This document shows positions 46,271 through 59,096 of a DNA stretch of 64,000 bases, one piece after another (the first letter of the stretch is position 1; each line of letters starts with the position of its first letter). Position numbers and translations under genes: made by a program. The DNA comes from Phytoseiulus persimilis (taxonomy: Eukaryota; Arthropoda; Arachnida; Mesostigmata; Phytoseiidae), in contig CM075103.1 in NCBI GenBank assembly GCA_037576195.1, positions 28,108,723 through 28,172,722 on the forward strand, given 5' to 3'. Under the pieces are notes generated by a model that ran no database searches, was not told the DNA's origin, and worked only from the letters and a program-made list of their open reading frames with translations.

Positions 46271-47923
46271 TTCATATCAGGTAGAAAGTGGTGAACGAGT
46301 GAAGTGTATCACATGGAAGAGCTGTTGAGTTTTCCTCGCCATTCTCCATCGGCCCGCTCGAAGAGTCAATCCGATCAGCGTTTCGGCGCTTCCGAAGGTC
46401 GTTTCGAAACGTTCCAGTGGTCGTGCGCCTGCGGAAGCCGGACCCAGATCGCATCAAGAATGCTTTATCGAGTTTTTTTTGTGGCTGATAGGCTCACATA
46501 ACCGTTTTCGGAGTCGTCATCAGACGTGCGGGGTGAACTCGGAGAGTTATCTCTATTCTCAAACTCTCTGGAAAGCCATCGCGATGAATACCGAATCTGC
46601 TGAATTGTGCGGACATTTTTTTTCCAACCCCGATCAGGATCGAGCCTCAGAGCCCACTGCGCAAGATGACCTGGGTGGAAGTAGAACTGCCAGCTAGGCA
46701 ATGTTTCCGTGGCTGCAGGTTTTGCGGACATGTCGGCGGATCGCAGAAGGTTTGGAATATCGAGAGGTTTCTGACCGCTCGGTCGGTGGCCCTGAGGAGA
46801 ACCCAGATTACGGGCGGGGGCAAACGTGGATCGGAAGCCTCTGCACCAGCATCAATCTTCCAATGGGGGAACCCGCCGAAGACGCAAAATCACTCGAACA
46901 GGTTGGCGTTGCCGCTGAACGATTCCGATCGCGAAGCCCATCACGGGAACCAGACCCGGGAGTCTCGTAGTAAGCAGTGCAGCAAGGCATTGACCTATGC
47001 TTTCCTGACGGGGTCGAGATTATGAACATTCATGGTGAACTTCAGGCATTGCGAGCAACACAGAAGATAGTCTTGACCGATATCCGTGCGAAGGTCGGAG
47101 AGCTTGATCCAGCAGATGAAGTTCAGTTATGGCCTCGGAGGATCAAATGATCTTGGAATAGGTGACTGAGTCTCCTCAAGCGGACCTGGTGCCCTCCGCA
47201 AAATCTGACGATACGGCTTAGGCGCTCACCGGAGATACTTCGAGAGATTCGTGAAGGGAGCCGATGTCACGACAGAGGGAGATCGCCAAGTACGACATCT
47301 CGACCGCCCTTTCAATCGCCTGCCCTAGCGGGGACAAAGTTCAATAGTGACGCACCAGCATAAAGTAAAACCAATAAGAATCGACAGCAGGGAGTAGAGA
47401 TAACGCCGGTGATGAAAGGAATCCTTGCATATACATGAGTGAGCCTGGACAGCGGAACTGGACACAGGCGCCGATGTCTGCGTGATCTCCCAATAAGCGC
47501 CTCCTTGGTGGGCGAGTTTGATCTAATGAGTTTTAGGAGTTCGAGGTGGCTCTGAGCCCGTCGGACGGACGGAGGTTGAAATCCGAATGGATGGTTCACA
47601 GCTGAACGGAGTGACATTGACAGTGCTTCTGACGCGAGCCCTTCGTGCCCACGGAGTGCTGTTGGGGAGGAATATGTTCGCGGAGAACTAATCGCGGAGG
47701 ACTGTGGGAACAGTCGTGGATGCTTGCGCGGGGAGCGTTCTCTGCGAACAGCCGCGTTGCGGCGGATAGCTGTTGCAACGTACGCCCACCAACGACATCG
47801 AAGGGGAAACCAGTTTTCACAGGGGGGATGCTCGGCGAATCCACAGAGATCCACGAATCTTGGAAATAAGTGCGAGTCAGGTGGTTTGTATTTGGGGAAT
47901 GCGGAACGGACTCGTGAGGCGCC
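46271..47923. other. GC-rich, many overlapping frames, no supportable gene
   Basis: The longest frame, minus 48031-47312 (239 codons), overlaps a 154-codon minus frame and three plus frames, all open because stops are rare here. None shows a domain, helix or splice logic that I could defend. Confidence 0.35.
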
Positions 47924-48220
47924 ATGGACAGACGAATAACCATCCTGGTGATTGTCCTGGCCTGCGTCCGTACAAGCCTCGAGTCGGCCCGTTGGTTCTC
48001 CGCCTCGTTTGATGTGGTATTCCCGACACACACGACGCGAACCCTCGATTTCTGGCCCATTTTAACTCTCGCTCAGTAATGCAAGCAGTTTCGATGAATT
48101 ATTTCTCTCTATTCCAGATGCACCCGATTTCGTTCGATCGAATCGTTGCCCTCGGACTTCACAAATTCCCGCCCACAAGAGGGGATTCCAGCGGAGAGAA
48201 TTCCGTGAACCGCTAGCGGG
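47924..48220 (+). CDS. possible small secreted protein
   Basis: ATG at 47924 begins a signal-peptide-like stretch (MDRRITILVIVLACVRTSLE), then SARWFSASFDVVFPTHTTRT and LDFWPI. Unspliced, it stops at TAA 48077-48079 (51 residues). A weak donor (ca/gtaatg) at 48075 and a strong acceptor (ctctattccag, ending 48117) would join to a frame that starts CTRFRSIESLP and ends at about 48208, giving about 80 residues. The signal peptide is the only solid evidence; family unknown. Confidence 0.3.
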
Positions 48221-51200
48221 CCCTCCCTCAAAATAAACGACAATAAGCTGGACCTCCACTTACGAATAGCTGTTCTTCGCCCAATAGAGATTAGCGGTTC
48301 TTTTGCGATTGGGCTCGCTCTTGAGCTGGGCTTTCGGGTGATCTCTCAAGTTTAAACCGGAAGCGAATCTGGAATTGATATCGAATCGGAGTGGAAGGTC
48401 TCAACCTCAGGAATAACAGCCCCTCCCCCTTTCCCGACCTCGTTCGTTCGAATCGGGCGTTCCACGGACATCGAAGACGAGGACGAAGTTTCATCACTCT
48501 TCGAAACTTCCCATGAGGGGATTTGGGATGGGCGCTCTGTCAGGTATTCGAGGGCAACTCTGCAAGCCACTCATAAGATTGTTCTCCTCATTTAATTGCG
48601 GTTTTCTTCCCAGTTTTACGATTGTGAGCTAAGTCTCGTTAGCCTGATGTTTCTGAGAATCCCGGGGGGCTCATTTCGAGGCTAGGGCTTATGCAGTTTT
48701 GGCGCGAGAATAACAGCAGAACTCCCTCAGATCTGAGCGTCACTGGGAACTGATCTCAACTAGAATATAATGCTGCTGCTCATACGAAAGTCGGGTGTAT
48801 TCACTATCACGGCTAGAGCGTTCTCTCGTGCTCATCGTGGCTCCACTGACAATGAGTCATATCTCTCTCTGGCATACCGCCGAACATCTGCGATTTACGA
48901 AGAGTCTCTCGGGCCCTCTAAATGTGTTTTTTGCGACGGATTTTCATTGAGCGACGAAACCTCCCCCACAGAGGCACATTTTTGTGTCGGTAGCCGGAAA
49001 CCGTTCTGGAAACTGTTGTCGGAGACTCCCCCATGAGTCTCCAACCTTCGACCCGATCTCCAGCAAGCTTGGCTCTACGAGGTTTCTCCGACAACTTCTC
49101 GTCATGTGATTCTTAGGATAAGCGTTGATCTTTGAACGCACACGAGAGTTCAGAGGTTTGTCGACGGCGACATCGAATTCTGTCATTCTCGCTGGGATCA
49201 TCATCTCATGCAGAGAGTGTCGACGTGCATGTCACCTGTGTCGTCGGGTGTTTCTCTACACCATGGTCGACCCGTGCATTTCTCGGCGGCGCTTTGAGCC
49301 GCTATCGCCCGTGCTCGACGTCGCGGAGGCTGTGGATATCGAGCGTTTTTTCCAGCCGGTTTGCTCCAATGCTGAGAGATTGGATATCTTCGGTGGCTTT
49401 CGTGACTCAGAGAGATGTTGAGGAAGAGGTCAGAGTTTACGTTCGGGTGCTCTAAGGTCCGATGCTTCGATGGCAGCGGGAACCGCGCGGGTTCAGATCC
49501 GGGAACTCGATGCAAACTCAACATCGCCGGCAGCTCTCACAAACACATGCGGTCACTGCCGAAGAACTTCACCGGAGTGCATTCTGTGGTCACTGTGGTT
49601 ACACAAAGGCCTAATGTGGCCTTTGTGAGTTGTTCAATGAAAAAAAAAACGGAAGGGGTAAATACGATATCATGATCGTGAAAGTTCTGTGACTCGCACA
49701 GCCCAAGATGGCTCAAAGCTAGGGCCTTTGCCACGCCGCTCTCGATTCGTTCTAGATCTACTCACCGAGGCTGGAACCGCTGATGAGGGATCACCATTCT
49801 TACTGCGCCCATCATGTCATCAAAGTGGCGGATCCAGGAGTGACTCAAGGGGGGCGGGGTGCGGTCGTAAATTTTGATGGAACTTATGACTTTTACCCCT
49901 TGCTCTCGGTTTTCATAACTGGAAAAAAGTTGTCTCCGACTGAAAAAATGAGGGAGCGTAGACTGTTATAGAACTTTGGGGGGCTCCTCAGCCGTGACAG
50001 GATCGATAGAGGAGAGTCTCTAGTAGTCCGCCACTGTGCCATCCGCTTACCACGATGACCAGGCTTTTTGCCATGTTTTTCTCAGGAGGCAAACCGGATA
50101 AACTCCTCACATAGCCCGATACGCAAAAATTGACCCAAAACGAGGAATTCGTTGCCTGGGTCGGAATGAGTCGAGGTCGTAGCTCTTGCTCATCTGTTAC
50201 GCAGATTTTTTGGATTTCCAAGACTTTTGTCGCCCTTACCTCGGCTCGGAGCACCACCGGCATCGACTTCCTCAAAAAAGATTTTGCAGTGGCGTATGCT
50301 CATGGGGTGGGGATGTGGGGAGAAACTTTCTCCGGTTCCCGCCACACATCAGGCGCAACCCTTATGTTTCCACAATTTGTAAATTGCTTCATTGACCTCT
50401 GATATCTCCCACGGAATTCAAAGAATCGTTGTGATAGGAACAATCGCTGAATTCGGAATTTACGGCCCCGATTCACCTCAACCTAGGAAGCAACTTCCTT
50501 GTTGCATATTGGCAGTCGGCCTGTGTTATCGTCAGCTGAACGTGAAGATGAAATCCACACCGCAACGACCGCCGTCACTCTTCGTCACCTGATGCTCATC
50601 AGAGAGATGAATTGCTCAGCCATTGAAACAATGGCATTTTGCAAGTATCGAGTCCATTGAGCTTACTTGTATCTGTAAGGGAGAGTCAATGAGTAGTTAC
50701 GATCTCATACGATCAGGTCCAAATGAATCATGAACCATAGCATTGAGCTTACTAATGATTGAAGTTTCAGGATCGCTCTCCGCAGGGGCATCACCTCCAG
50801 AGTCCCTAATCAGAGAGCAGCGTTCGCACCATTGTTCGAATGCGAGTTCTCCGGTTCGGAGCTGGAAACTGGAATCCTGGTAATGAAGCAATCCTCGATT
50901 GTGTGCACACGTACGGCGCGGCCGGAATGATTCGTTGCCCGGCTTCTTCCGTGAACTTCGACACAGTTCACTGAGACGAATTCTTGAGAGGCATATTATC
51001 TTCTCCCAGTACGGAATATATGCTGCTCTAAGAGTTGCTTTGTTAGCCTCCGTTTATTTATCTTCGTTGCTGTTGCTTCCGCTCACACCCGGAGAATCTC
51101 AGATGAACGGGACAACAGGAGAATCTGACGACGTAACTCACTGACTTCTAAACTGCCCAGCTCTGGCCGGTCCACGGGAACCTCTGGCGACGACCACTGT

Positions 51201-52600
51201 CCCCGACTCGGTGGCAAAAATGCTGTCAAGCGAGGACGATTGGAACAGAATCACACGTGAAGTCGGATGCATTTCAAGAAGACAGAAGCACTCATAAAAG
51301 AACGCGACAGGAGCTACCAGCCTGCCTCGGGCGTGCCCTCAGCGAACACGCCCGGCAGATCATCGACAGACTAACAACTCAAAAAAAGTGAAGTAGCACG
51401 AAGAGAATCGAAAGAAGCGCTCACACGATGCTCGGATGCAATATTTCCACAGGTACGCCCTATTTCCCGACTCATGTGCAGCAGAGGAATGCAGTCCAGA
51501 ATCCCTTTGGAGGGTTAGTGAGTATTCCCTACGGGGCGAGTCTCACACTGCCTGGATTCCCTCTTCGAGGCGTCCGCAAAACGGATTCCCCGAGGCCCCG
51601 CCCCCGATACCTCTGAAAAAAGAACAATAGAAAAAAAATTAACGGGACGATCAAAGAGGTATGCATCTCGAACAGGGGTCAACCCACGACTGATGTGGCC
51701 TGGTTTATTTCGCTCTCCGACGCGGACGATCATTCTACTTCGATGATGTGAGCTGCACATTTGATTTCTCTCGAGCGGCCTAAAAGATTCTCCAGCGGCG
51801 ATGTGGATAGCGTTATCGTGGTGGAGGAGTCGCCGCTGTTCAAAGCTGGCGCGAGCTGTATCTTCGGACCAGGAGCGGGCAGTGGTCTGATGGTCGAGTG
51901 GTGCCGGAGCGTGCGGACCTGCAGCCTTCACGTTCAAGCAGAATTTCTCCCGCTGTTGGAAATGGTCCACTCCAAGGAAAGCATCTCATGGGATTCCATT
52001 AACGAGCTTCCCGGATCTTTCCACGACCTCGCAAACACCCCCATGGACCACAAAGAGTACGGTCAGAACGGCCGAAAAATTGTATCGAACGGTGAAGAAC
52101 GACGCTACAAGACGCTGGGGATCGGTAGTGATCCTAATATTTGCCGATCGGGCGCGTGCATTTTCGACCCTCTCTCGATGGAAACGGTGTAATCGAGACT
52201 GGAAAACGAATAGTCTCGTGGTATATGGAAGCGTAGTCAGTTATTCTGTCGCGGAGCTGCTTCAGTGCAAAATTTATTTACCAACGCCGCGACGTCGCCG
52301 AATCGATGGCCGGCAACGAACCTTCAGGCACATCCATCAATGACTCGGTCCGGTTTCACAGCAAAAAAAGCTGGAAAAACACCGCGACTGGTGATGCCGG
52401 ATCGTATATTTCAACCACACAATCGAATATTCCTAGAGCTCGCTCCTATCCGGCGTTCCTCGGTCATGGAGCGTGGAGTGGGTCCAAGCCTGGGTTGCAG
52501 TAGTCTGAATGCTTGGAGCCACTAATCTCGGTCGTTCCTCGTTCTCTAAGTCACTTTCTGTTCGTGCAAAGTGTTCCACGTTGAACCGTGCCGCTGCGAA
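48221..52600. other. mostly unassigned; two minus-strand exon candidates
   Basis: Minus 48552-48352 follows an acceptor (gcttgcag) and reads VALEYLTERPSQIPSWEVSK, a serine run, then EVETFHSDSISIPDSLPV and stop, like a C-terminal tail. Minus 50880-50697 follows ttcattaccag and reads LAFEQWCERCSLIRDSGG to FGPDRMRS and stop. A gtggcggatccaggagtg tract at 49833 resembles hAT-type ends without a partner. A single relic of the 45-bp repeat (catggaccacaaagagtacg) lies near 52040. Nothing else could be supported. Confidence 0.25.
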
Positions 52601-52945
52601 TCATTCAGATGTGCGCTTGACTTCACAATCCTCGTACGCGGGTGGCTCCTCCTCGGAGCAATCTTCGTACCGTGGGGGTGGATCCGCGAGACACGGGACT
52701 ACAACTATTTCTTCAAGACGAGCCCTTGCTCTGGCTTCCAGATATGCCGAAATTATTCCTTCGCTCACGTCGTCTGGGACGGAAACCGAGGCACTGTCGT
52801 CTGAAGACGCTCTTGACCCAGCTGGAGCGTTCGGAGCAGGTCTCGGCGCATCCAAGGCTCGACATTCAGTTCTTGAGAGACAAGCTTTCACTGACCAAGC
52901 GATCAGAAAAATCGCGATCGCTAAAATCACAAAGAACAGATCCAT
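52601..52945 (-). CDS. small single-pass membrane protein with two PPxY motifs
   Basis: ATG at 52945 starts MDLFFVILAIAIFLIAWSVK, one strong transmembrane helix right at the N-terminus, then a short cysteine-containing juxtamembrane stretch, an alanine/proline/serine-rich acidic linker, and a C-terminus with PPPRYED and EPPAYED before EVKRTSE and TGA (114 residues). PPxY motifs bind WW domains, typically of Nedd4-type ubiquitin ligases; small membrane adaptors with this layout (Commissureless, NDFIP, WBP1/VOPP1 classes) steer cargo to endosomes. I infer a similar adaptor role without assigning orthology. The minus frame extends upstream of the ATG without a stop for 25 codons, so an earlier exon is possible. 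The overlapping plus frame (52509-53051) has no features. Confidence 0.65.
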   Translation of the reverse strand: MDLFFVILAIAIFLIAWSVKACLSRTECRALDAPRPAPNAPAGSRASSDDSASVSVPDDVSEGIISAYLEARARARLEEIVVVPCLADPPPRYEDCSEEEPPAYEDCEVKRTSE

Positions 52946-54829
52946 CTTTCCGGCGGGGAGCAACGTTTGCACACGAGGGAGAACGAAATCGTTGAACGGT
53001 ACTGATTGGTTCAATCTCAATCTCCTCGGAAGGCCGCGATCCGCTGAATGAGGGGCCGCTCGCCCGAAGCGAGATTATCTGGCGACAACGTCAGAGGGAT
53101 TTGCTCCTATTAATCCTATTAAGCTGAGCTTCAAGCGACGACGGCAAGCTTTCTTGGGATTCCAAGCCAAGCTTCTTTCCTCAAGCTGACCAAGAGCTGT
53201 TCAGGATTCAAATGGAAGGAGACTCACCCTATACAGAGAAGTCAAAATAAGTTGGTAACTTCCCCACCCTTATTTATTTTCTGGGAATTCTTTCTGCAAT
53301 CGATAGCTGGAAGGATGGCATATCTTTTCTCTCCATCGGCGTCGATCAGTCAAGGATTCAGCCGCAGAAAATGCCAATTTTCCCTGGAACTCTCCAAAGG
53401 AACTGCCCGTGAAACGTCTTGAGCGAACCGATCCAGTTCGTATTGATCCCATTGGATGCGAAGGATTCCACATTCACTGAACAAATGACGAGGATAATCC
53501 CAGAGCTCGGGATAGACAACCGATTGCATCAGCATCACAAAAATCACTGATCTGGAGACAGAATCTCGTCCACCATGCAATTCCTTTCGCATATCCTCAG
53601 GGAAGCCGAATCCGAAAAAAATCCTTCTCGGGCGGAAAACCGGAGCAGCTCAGTTTTCGAGCGGAAAAAACAGCGAGGATCGAGCCAGCAAGTCCATAGT
53701 CGGGGATTTGCTTCGTTTCCTCCAAGGTGTCGGCTCTACCGATCTTGTCGGAATTTTACGTCGACGTTTCTGCGATCGCTCGTCGGGTACTTTGGTCCGA
53801 TCCGGGAGCTTTCAGGCGTCGGGAAGCTCTCCGGATCAGACTCTTCCGAGTATATACGGAAGATTGGACTGGGGACGCGATTTTGTCAACAGATCAGTGA
53901 TTCTTGGAATGCTGGTGCGATCGGTCGTCGATTTCGAGCTTCGATACTCGCCATTCCTTCAGCGAGTGTGGGAGTTCTTTGCCGCATCCAATAAAATCAA
54001 GATTACCTTCATTCAAGACGTTCCATAGGCAGAATGATTTTCTGTGTCCCTTCGCATACAGCGTTCCTCTTACCTCGTTGTCGTCCAATATGTTCATTAG
54101 GCACCCGTTTCGCGAGCGACGGCGAAAAATCATTTGCCTCACGTGCAGCTGAGACCGCCAGCCGTGTTTTCGCGCCGAACATCGAATCCAACCTCTCCAA
54201 ACGGCCGAGTCAAGGAATACAGCGATTATAGCGCTACGATGCTGGAAAAATGCTGAACTTGTCTTGGACTGTTGATCGGAGGGCGAATCATCAAGGGTGT
54301 ATGGTATGAACTATTGTCAAATATGACGGCGAGTACTCATCTGAGCGAATTCACCGAGCCTCCAGTCAGTTTCAGAGCGACAAACTCGATGACGGAAATC
54401 GGGAGTGGGTTGATCCAAGCTCACGGATCTTGAAATTTAATCCGTCTGCGATAACTATCGGAGCCCGATCCCTGCGAGCCGACACATTCAGGAAAGGCCG
54501 CTCCCGTTCGAATTGGATCCTATTCGTATACCGGTACCGAATAGGTCCGACATCTTGCCAGCCAGCCAGATGACCAGCCAACTCGTGGTGGTTCTTAAAT
54601 CAGCATATGGCTCATGCCAGCGCGCATTTCCTGTCTGGTTTAAATCAGATGATGGTTCGGACGCGGATGCGCATATCAAGTGGAGCGCTCCGGAGGTATC
54701 GAGGTCACCCGAAACGACTCTGTGCTCATATTGCAAAGTTCTCGTCGACTCAGACGCTTGGATCCTCCCCAGTGCAGAGAGAAGCGAAGAGCCCGGGTTC
54801 CGAGGAACGGTTAACAGTAGAAGAGACAG
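52946..54829. other. no supportable gene
   Basis: Several frames of 80-140 codons (for example 53575-53994 plus) conflict with antisense frames. There is no domain, membrane helix or repeat that I can defend. Confidence 0.35.
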
Positions 54830-57725
54830 ATGAGCCTTCCCAACTTGGGAGTGCATGAGGTAAATTCCTTGTAGCCTGTCACAGGGGGAGCGAACCTCTT
54901 TGCTCTACTGATCTACAATATATTCCAGAGGGGAACGGTCATCCATGTGTCAACTCGACCAGATGCCGATTTCCAGATAAGGTTCTGTGTGCTGCCCGTG
55001 AGTGTCGCATACCCATGTTTCTCTGATACTTCCCATGTCCTAAAGAGTGTTTCGCTTCTTATGAGCTCTCTCCCCAGCATGCTGCTTTCTTCAACGTGGC
55101 CTGGGATGCCGACGGCAAGTTTCTTCCCAATGGAACTGGGAACGGATTTCATCTCTTCGAGAGCATGGTCCGCTACACAAAATTGAAGTGAGTGAAGCAC
55201 AGGCTCCCGCTGAGTAGTTCCGATCGTCCGGGTGAATTAATCTACCACGAGTTTCCCAACTGGTCAAGATCGATCCGTGTTTCTAGTTACAGTGTGGAAA
55301 TCCCGCATGATAGGACCACGGGAAACCTTTCACCTCAAGGTCATTGGACCGGATCGCTAAGCGCCATGGAGTACAACGTACGCAGCAGCTAGGCCCATAC
55401 GTGGGAATGTTTTGTTTGAATCTTTCACTTGAACTCACGCATCGTTGATCCTGATCCGCGATTTTGCCTAGGAAAGTGACATTGCGACAGGACTTTTCAT
55501 ACCAACGCAAGACCGGGTCGAGGTCTTCCAGCAATCGATGCCGGTCATGTGGGACACGGCTCGCATTCTGGCGGGTGAGCCGTTTTTCATAATCCCATGG
55601 TTAGACGACTCCGGATCCGTGCTGTTTGCTGCTGTCGCTCATGCCCTGGTCTTGGAGCAGATCACTTCGGGTCGGTCGATCGGACGCAGTCCCTGGTCTG
55701 AGAATTCCTTCCTTCTCAGCCCAGAGTTTCGTCGTAACTGAGAATGTTTTTGGATACTTGCTCATATTCAACTGGATCGTTTGGATTCTTCTTTTGGGGT
55801 CAATCCTCGTGGTTTCGTCCGTCGGCACAATCCATCATCTGAAGCTCTGGCCTTTCCGTCATCTGGAACAACGATTGTTCGCTCTAAAATCGCCGAAAAC
55901 GCTCGCTGAGCTCTTCGGTCGATATTTTTTCAACTTTTCGACAAGGCTCCTAATGATATGCAAGTTTGTCTCAAACGATGTTATCGATTAGGGAAATCTT
56001 GGATCGGAAGGACTTCGTTCAGGAGTTATTGCGCTGGCTTTATCCAAGGATTTACAGGAGGAATTCTCAGCTGCGAGCAGACGCTCTCATCGGTTCTCCG
56101 TGTTTTTGTCTCCCCCAGCGAGCGACGAAAGAGAGTTACGCGGAGCCACCTCACTCAGAGTCGTATTTTCCGCTTGGTTCATATTCGTATTGATACTGAT
56201 GAACTTTTTTTGCGGTCAAATAAGAGCATCACTCTTGGTGAGGTCAGAGCCGCCGCGTTTGACGAACGGCCAAATGGTGCTCGACAGGAATCTGATTCCT
56301 TTCATGTGGAAGAGGAGCTCCTTACCCCTCCTTTTCAAGGTGAGTATGGTTGTCGTTTCACCAAGGTTCATAGCGTAAAAGTTCAGCGCTGCCGAATCTC
56401 TGAAGGAAACTCTCTTCCGTAGTAGACCTCCAACAACAGCGTCCTTATCGGTCTCGAGCAGAGATCGGAGGCCCTGCAAGCGCAATATTATGTCTCGGAA
56501 CTGTTCCAGCCACCGCGTTTGATCAGTCTCTTGCGTGGTCGCGGAGTCATAATAGCGGACTCTAGCACGATCATCGCGGGTGAGGTTTCCTCTCAAGATT
56601 GTTTGAGTGGCACACGCCGCACGGCAACTATCAGAGACGAACAATGTCCGACGAAGCCTGTTTCTCAACGACAGGGTTGACTGACTCGTGTCATAAAGTA
56701 CCACCACACGAGAGGACAGGATTCTACTATTTCGTCGCCAAGGACCCCATGGACAACCATTTCCGCGGTTTCATGATGCAGAAGTGGGCGCCGGCGTCGT
56801 TACGGCGATACGTGGATTCATTGTGAGTTCGAAGCGACATTTCCGAGGGCCGATGGCAATCGTCCACGGCAGTTCGGAGATGGCTCCAACGTTGGACTAC
56901 GTCATCGCTCCGTTTCATCTCGTTCACTGACTTTATGATTCCATGCGTACACATTAACGAATCGGCCGGTGTTCCTCTGGTTCCTCGGGACCACTGCGAG
57001 TGTCGAATACTGATTCTGACATACCCCACTCATTGTCCAAATTATCAGTGAAGTTACTCCCGTTACTAACCTCCAACTATCATTCCCAACAAGCATCGTA
57101 CGCATAATAGAAACTGGTCTCGTGATCAAATGGTCAGAATCTGGTGGATTGAGTCTGTGCAACAGTCAAACAGTCTCCGACGATAGCAGACCACTGAATC
57201 TCGAAGATGTGCAGGTGAGACGAAAAGCTGCTGTTTCGAAGCGCTATACAAAGACAAGAAGGACAGTTGTACACCACGTTTTCGCCCCCTCACCATCTTA
57301 TACGGCTTGCCTCAGAAAATTTTCCCCCATTCTCCATACCTCAGCCAGTTTCCAACATGCTCCTTTCTTGGAGCAAAGTGGATATTGCCCCAATCTCTCC
57401 TTCATACTCGCAGGGACTTTTCTACATATTATGCATCGGACTGTTGTGGGATGTTCTGATCTTACTTGGCGAGATAGCTTTGTCACGCACTCGCTCCAAG
57501 GAGTTCCGTGAGATTCCTGCGGAATATCTGGAGAGAAAATCGTACCTAATCATTCAGCCCGTTCCACGAACTCGAAAAGCCGCCCATAGGACCATCTTAT
57601 TCCCAGCGGTATCTGTTGTGAACGTTGAAGTTGAAAGAATCGATGATATCACAATGCACAGGAAGGAACTCCCCAGCTTGCCTCATTATATCGTCACGAG
57701 GATGACTCGGAGCTTCCAATCATAG
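54830..57725 (+). CDS. ionotropic receptor (IR-like, iGluR family), ten exons
   Basis: Ligand-gated channel subunit of about 578 residues. Exons: 54830-54859, 54929-54997, 55078-55187, 55287-55377, 55472-55574, 55720-56339 (see below), 56426-56579, 56675-56822, 57094-57214, 57345-57725; phases match. The first ligand-binding half has GTGNGFHLFESMVRYTKLNY, then GHWTGSLSAMEYNESDIATG and PTQDRVEVF, which keeps the arginine typical of this site. Helix M1 is VFGYLLIFNWIVWILLLGSI and M3 is LRVVFSAWFIFVLILMNFF. The second half has RGRGVIIADSSTIIAG, FYYFVAKDPMDNHFRGF and IVRIIETGLVIKW. M4 is GLFYILCIGLLWDVLILLGE. It lacks the large N-terminal domain of classical iGluRs, as most IRs do. The M1-M3 loop frame contains TAG at 55989; removal of a 90-base GT-AG intron (55968-56057) or a 201-base one (55918-56118) keeps frame. 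Confidence 0.85.
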
Positions 57726-59096
57726 TGGTAAGTTCCACTCACAGCTGAGTATCCTCAACGCGGAGTTGACTCCCTCCAATCCCCCGTCGCTTTCAGGGGA
57801 GACGCTATTGAAGCTAAGCTGATAGAATGAGTTCGAGTGATCGGGATGACTTAACTGTATGCCGTGGGAGTGCGTGCCCATCCTCGCAAGGGGTCAGCTA
57901 TCTCTATGGTAAGTTCGACCCTTGTTTATTGGACGCCGTTTCCATGGCCGTCAGTGTGACAAACGAGTTAGATTTCCTGCCTTGTGACGAGGAGGGCAAT
58001 CTCATGGGAATCGCCTCCAGGTCCGCCATTCAATATTTGGTTTCGTTGATTCGACCCGTCCACCACTCCTCCACATTTCCTGTTCACTCGTGTGCCGTGG
58101 CCATGCAAGGCATATAGTTTCTCCGATAACTCTGGAGGTCGCTGACGGGACGGAGGGCCCCCAACAAAGTGACTTCGTACCGAACGAAGACCAGAAAGTA
58201 GTCTCGTCGGGAAATCATCACATACTCCGTTGGCGGAGCTATAAAGGATGGCATATCATATGTGCCCCTATCACCTGTGCCCCGCACTCACGGAAATTAC
58301 GACTATGAATGTGGACTTCAGTCCAAAAGAGCCAGCTTCCAGCGAGTCATACTTTTTGGGCTGAAAGCTCTGTACCGTTAAGAACTCAGGAGATGACAAT
58401 TGCGGATCCAATATACTACGGAGGGGAACACCGTCGAATTTACAGAACAAGGTTTGCGTCACGGCACAGTCAAGGGAGGATACTCTGATTTCCAATGTCG
58501 TGCACGAACGGTGGCGACGTTTGGAGTCAGAGACGATTCGTGAGGAACGATATGTCGAGCAAGGGCTAGCATGAGAACAGGAGATCGATCTCCCCGAGAA
58601 ACGCGAGATCCCAGTATTCACCAACCAACCGAAAGTGGATGGACACGGAATCCATCAGATTGTGACCGCAATGTCGAGAATCATTCCTTACACAGTTTGC
58701 TCAGATTCAGTAAGATCGTGCAGCACCATAAAAGCACTTAAAGAGAAGCACGACGATCGTCATCACGGATCCTGAACAAACGGAGACAGCAGAACGGGCT
58801 CACCAGTTGGGGGTAACGAAGGTGTCGACTCGGCATTTTCCAGCGACGAGACTATGAGACATTATTTCTCAGAGGCGGGCTGTAGCTGGGGCAGGGTGGC
58901 CTATGTCCTTCCCGAGGAGCTGCCCTACATTATGCAGTTTGTCTCAAGTCGATCCGAGCAATACCGGAGGACCCTATTGAGGACAAACAAACAAACAAAA
59001 AACAGACCCTGGATTTTTATAGATATCGATACTATCGATCCGGGGATTGCACATCATTCATTCACTTGCGACGGCTTTGCTCCCTTAAGAATGCGC
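57726..59096. other. spacer after the IR; one possible first exon and a repeat fragment
   Basis: ATG at 57827 opens a short frame that reaches VSYLYG at a strong donor (tatg/gtaagt) near 57910, but no continuation was found. 58930-59035 is an inverse fragment of the dispersed repeat family (aggacaaacaaacaaac, cagaccctggattttta). Confidence 0.3.

Noticed and set aside
47312-48031. 239-codon minus-strand frame, longest non-repeat frame
   Set aside because: Five other frames are open over the same GC-rich stretch, and the translation lacks hydrophobic core patterns or a start context. I kept it only as an unassigned region.
52509-53051. 180-codon plus-strand frame
   Set aside because: It is the antisense shadow of the PPxY membrane protein frame, which has a clear helix and motifs.
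56216-56707. 163-codon minus-strand frame
   Set aside because: It is antisense to IR exons whose splice phases and motifs fit the plus strand.
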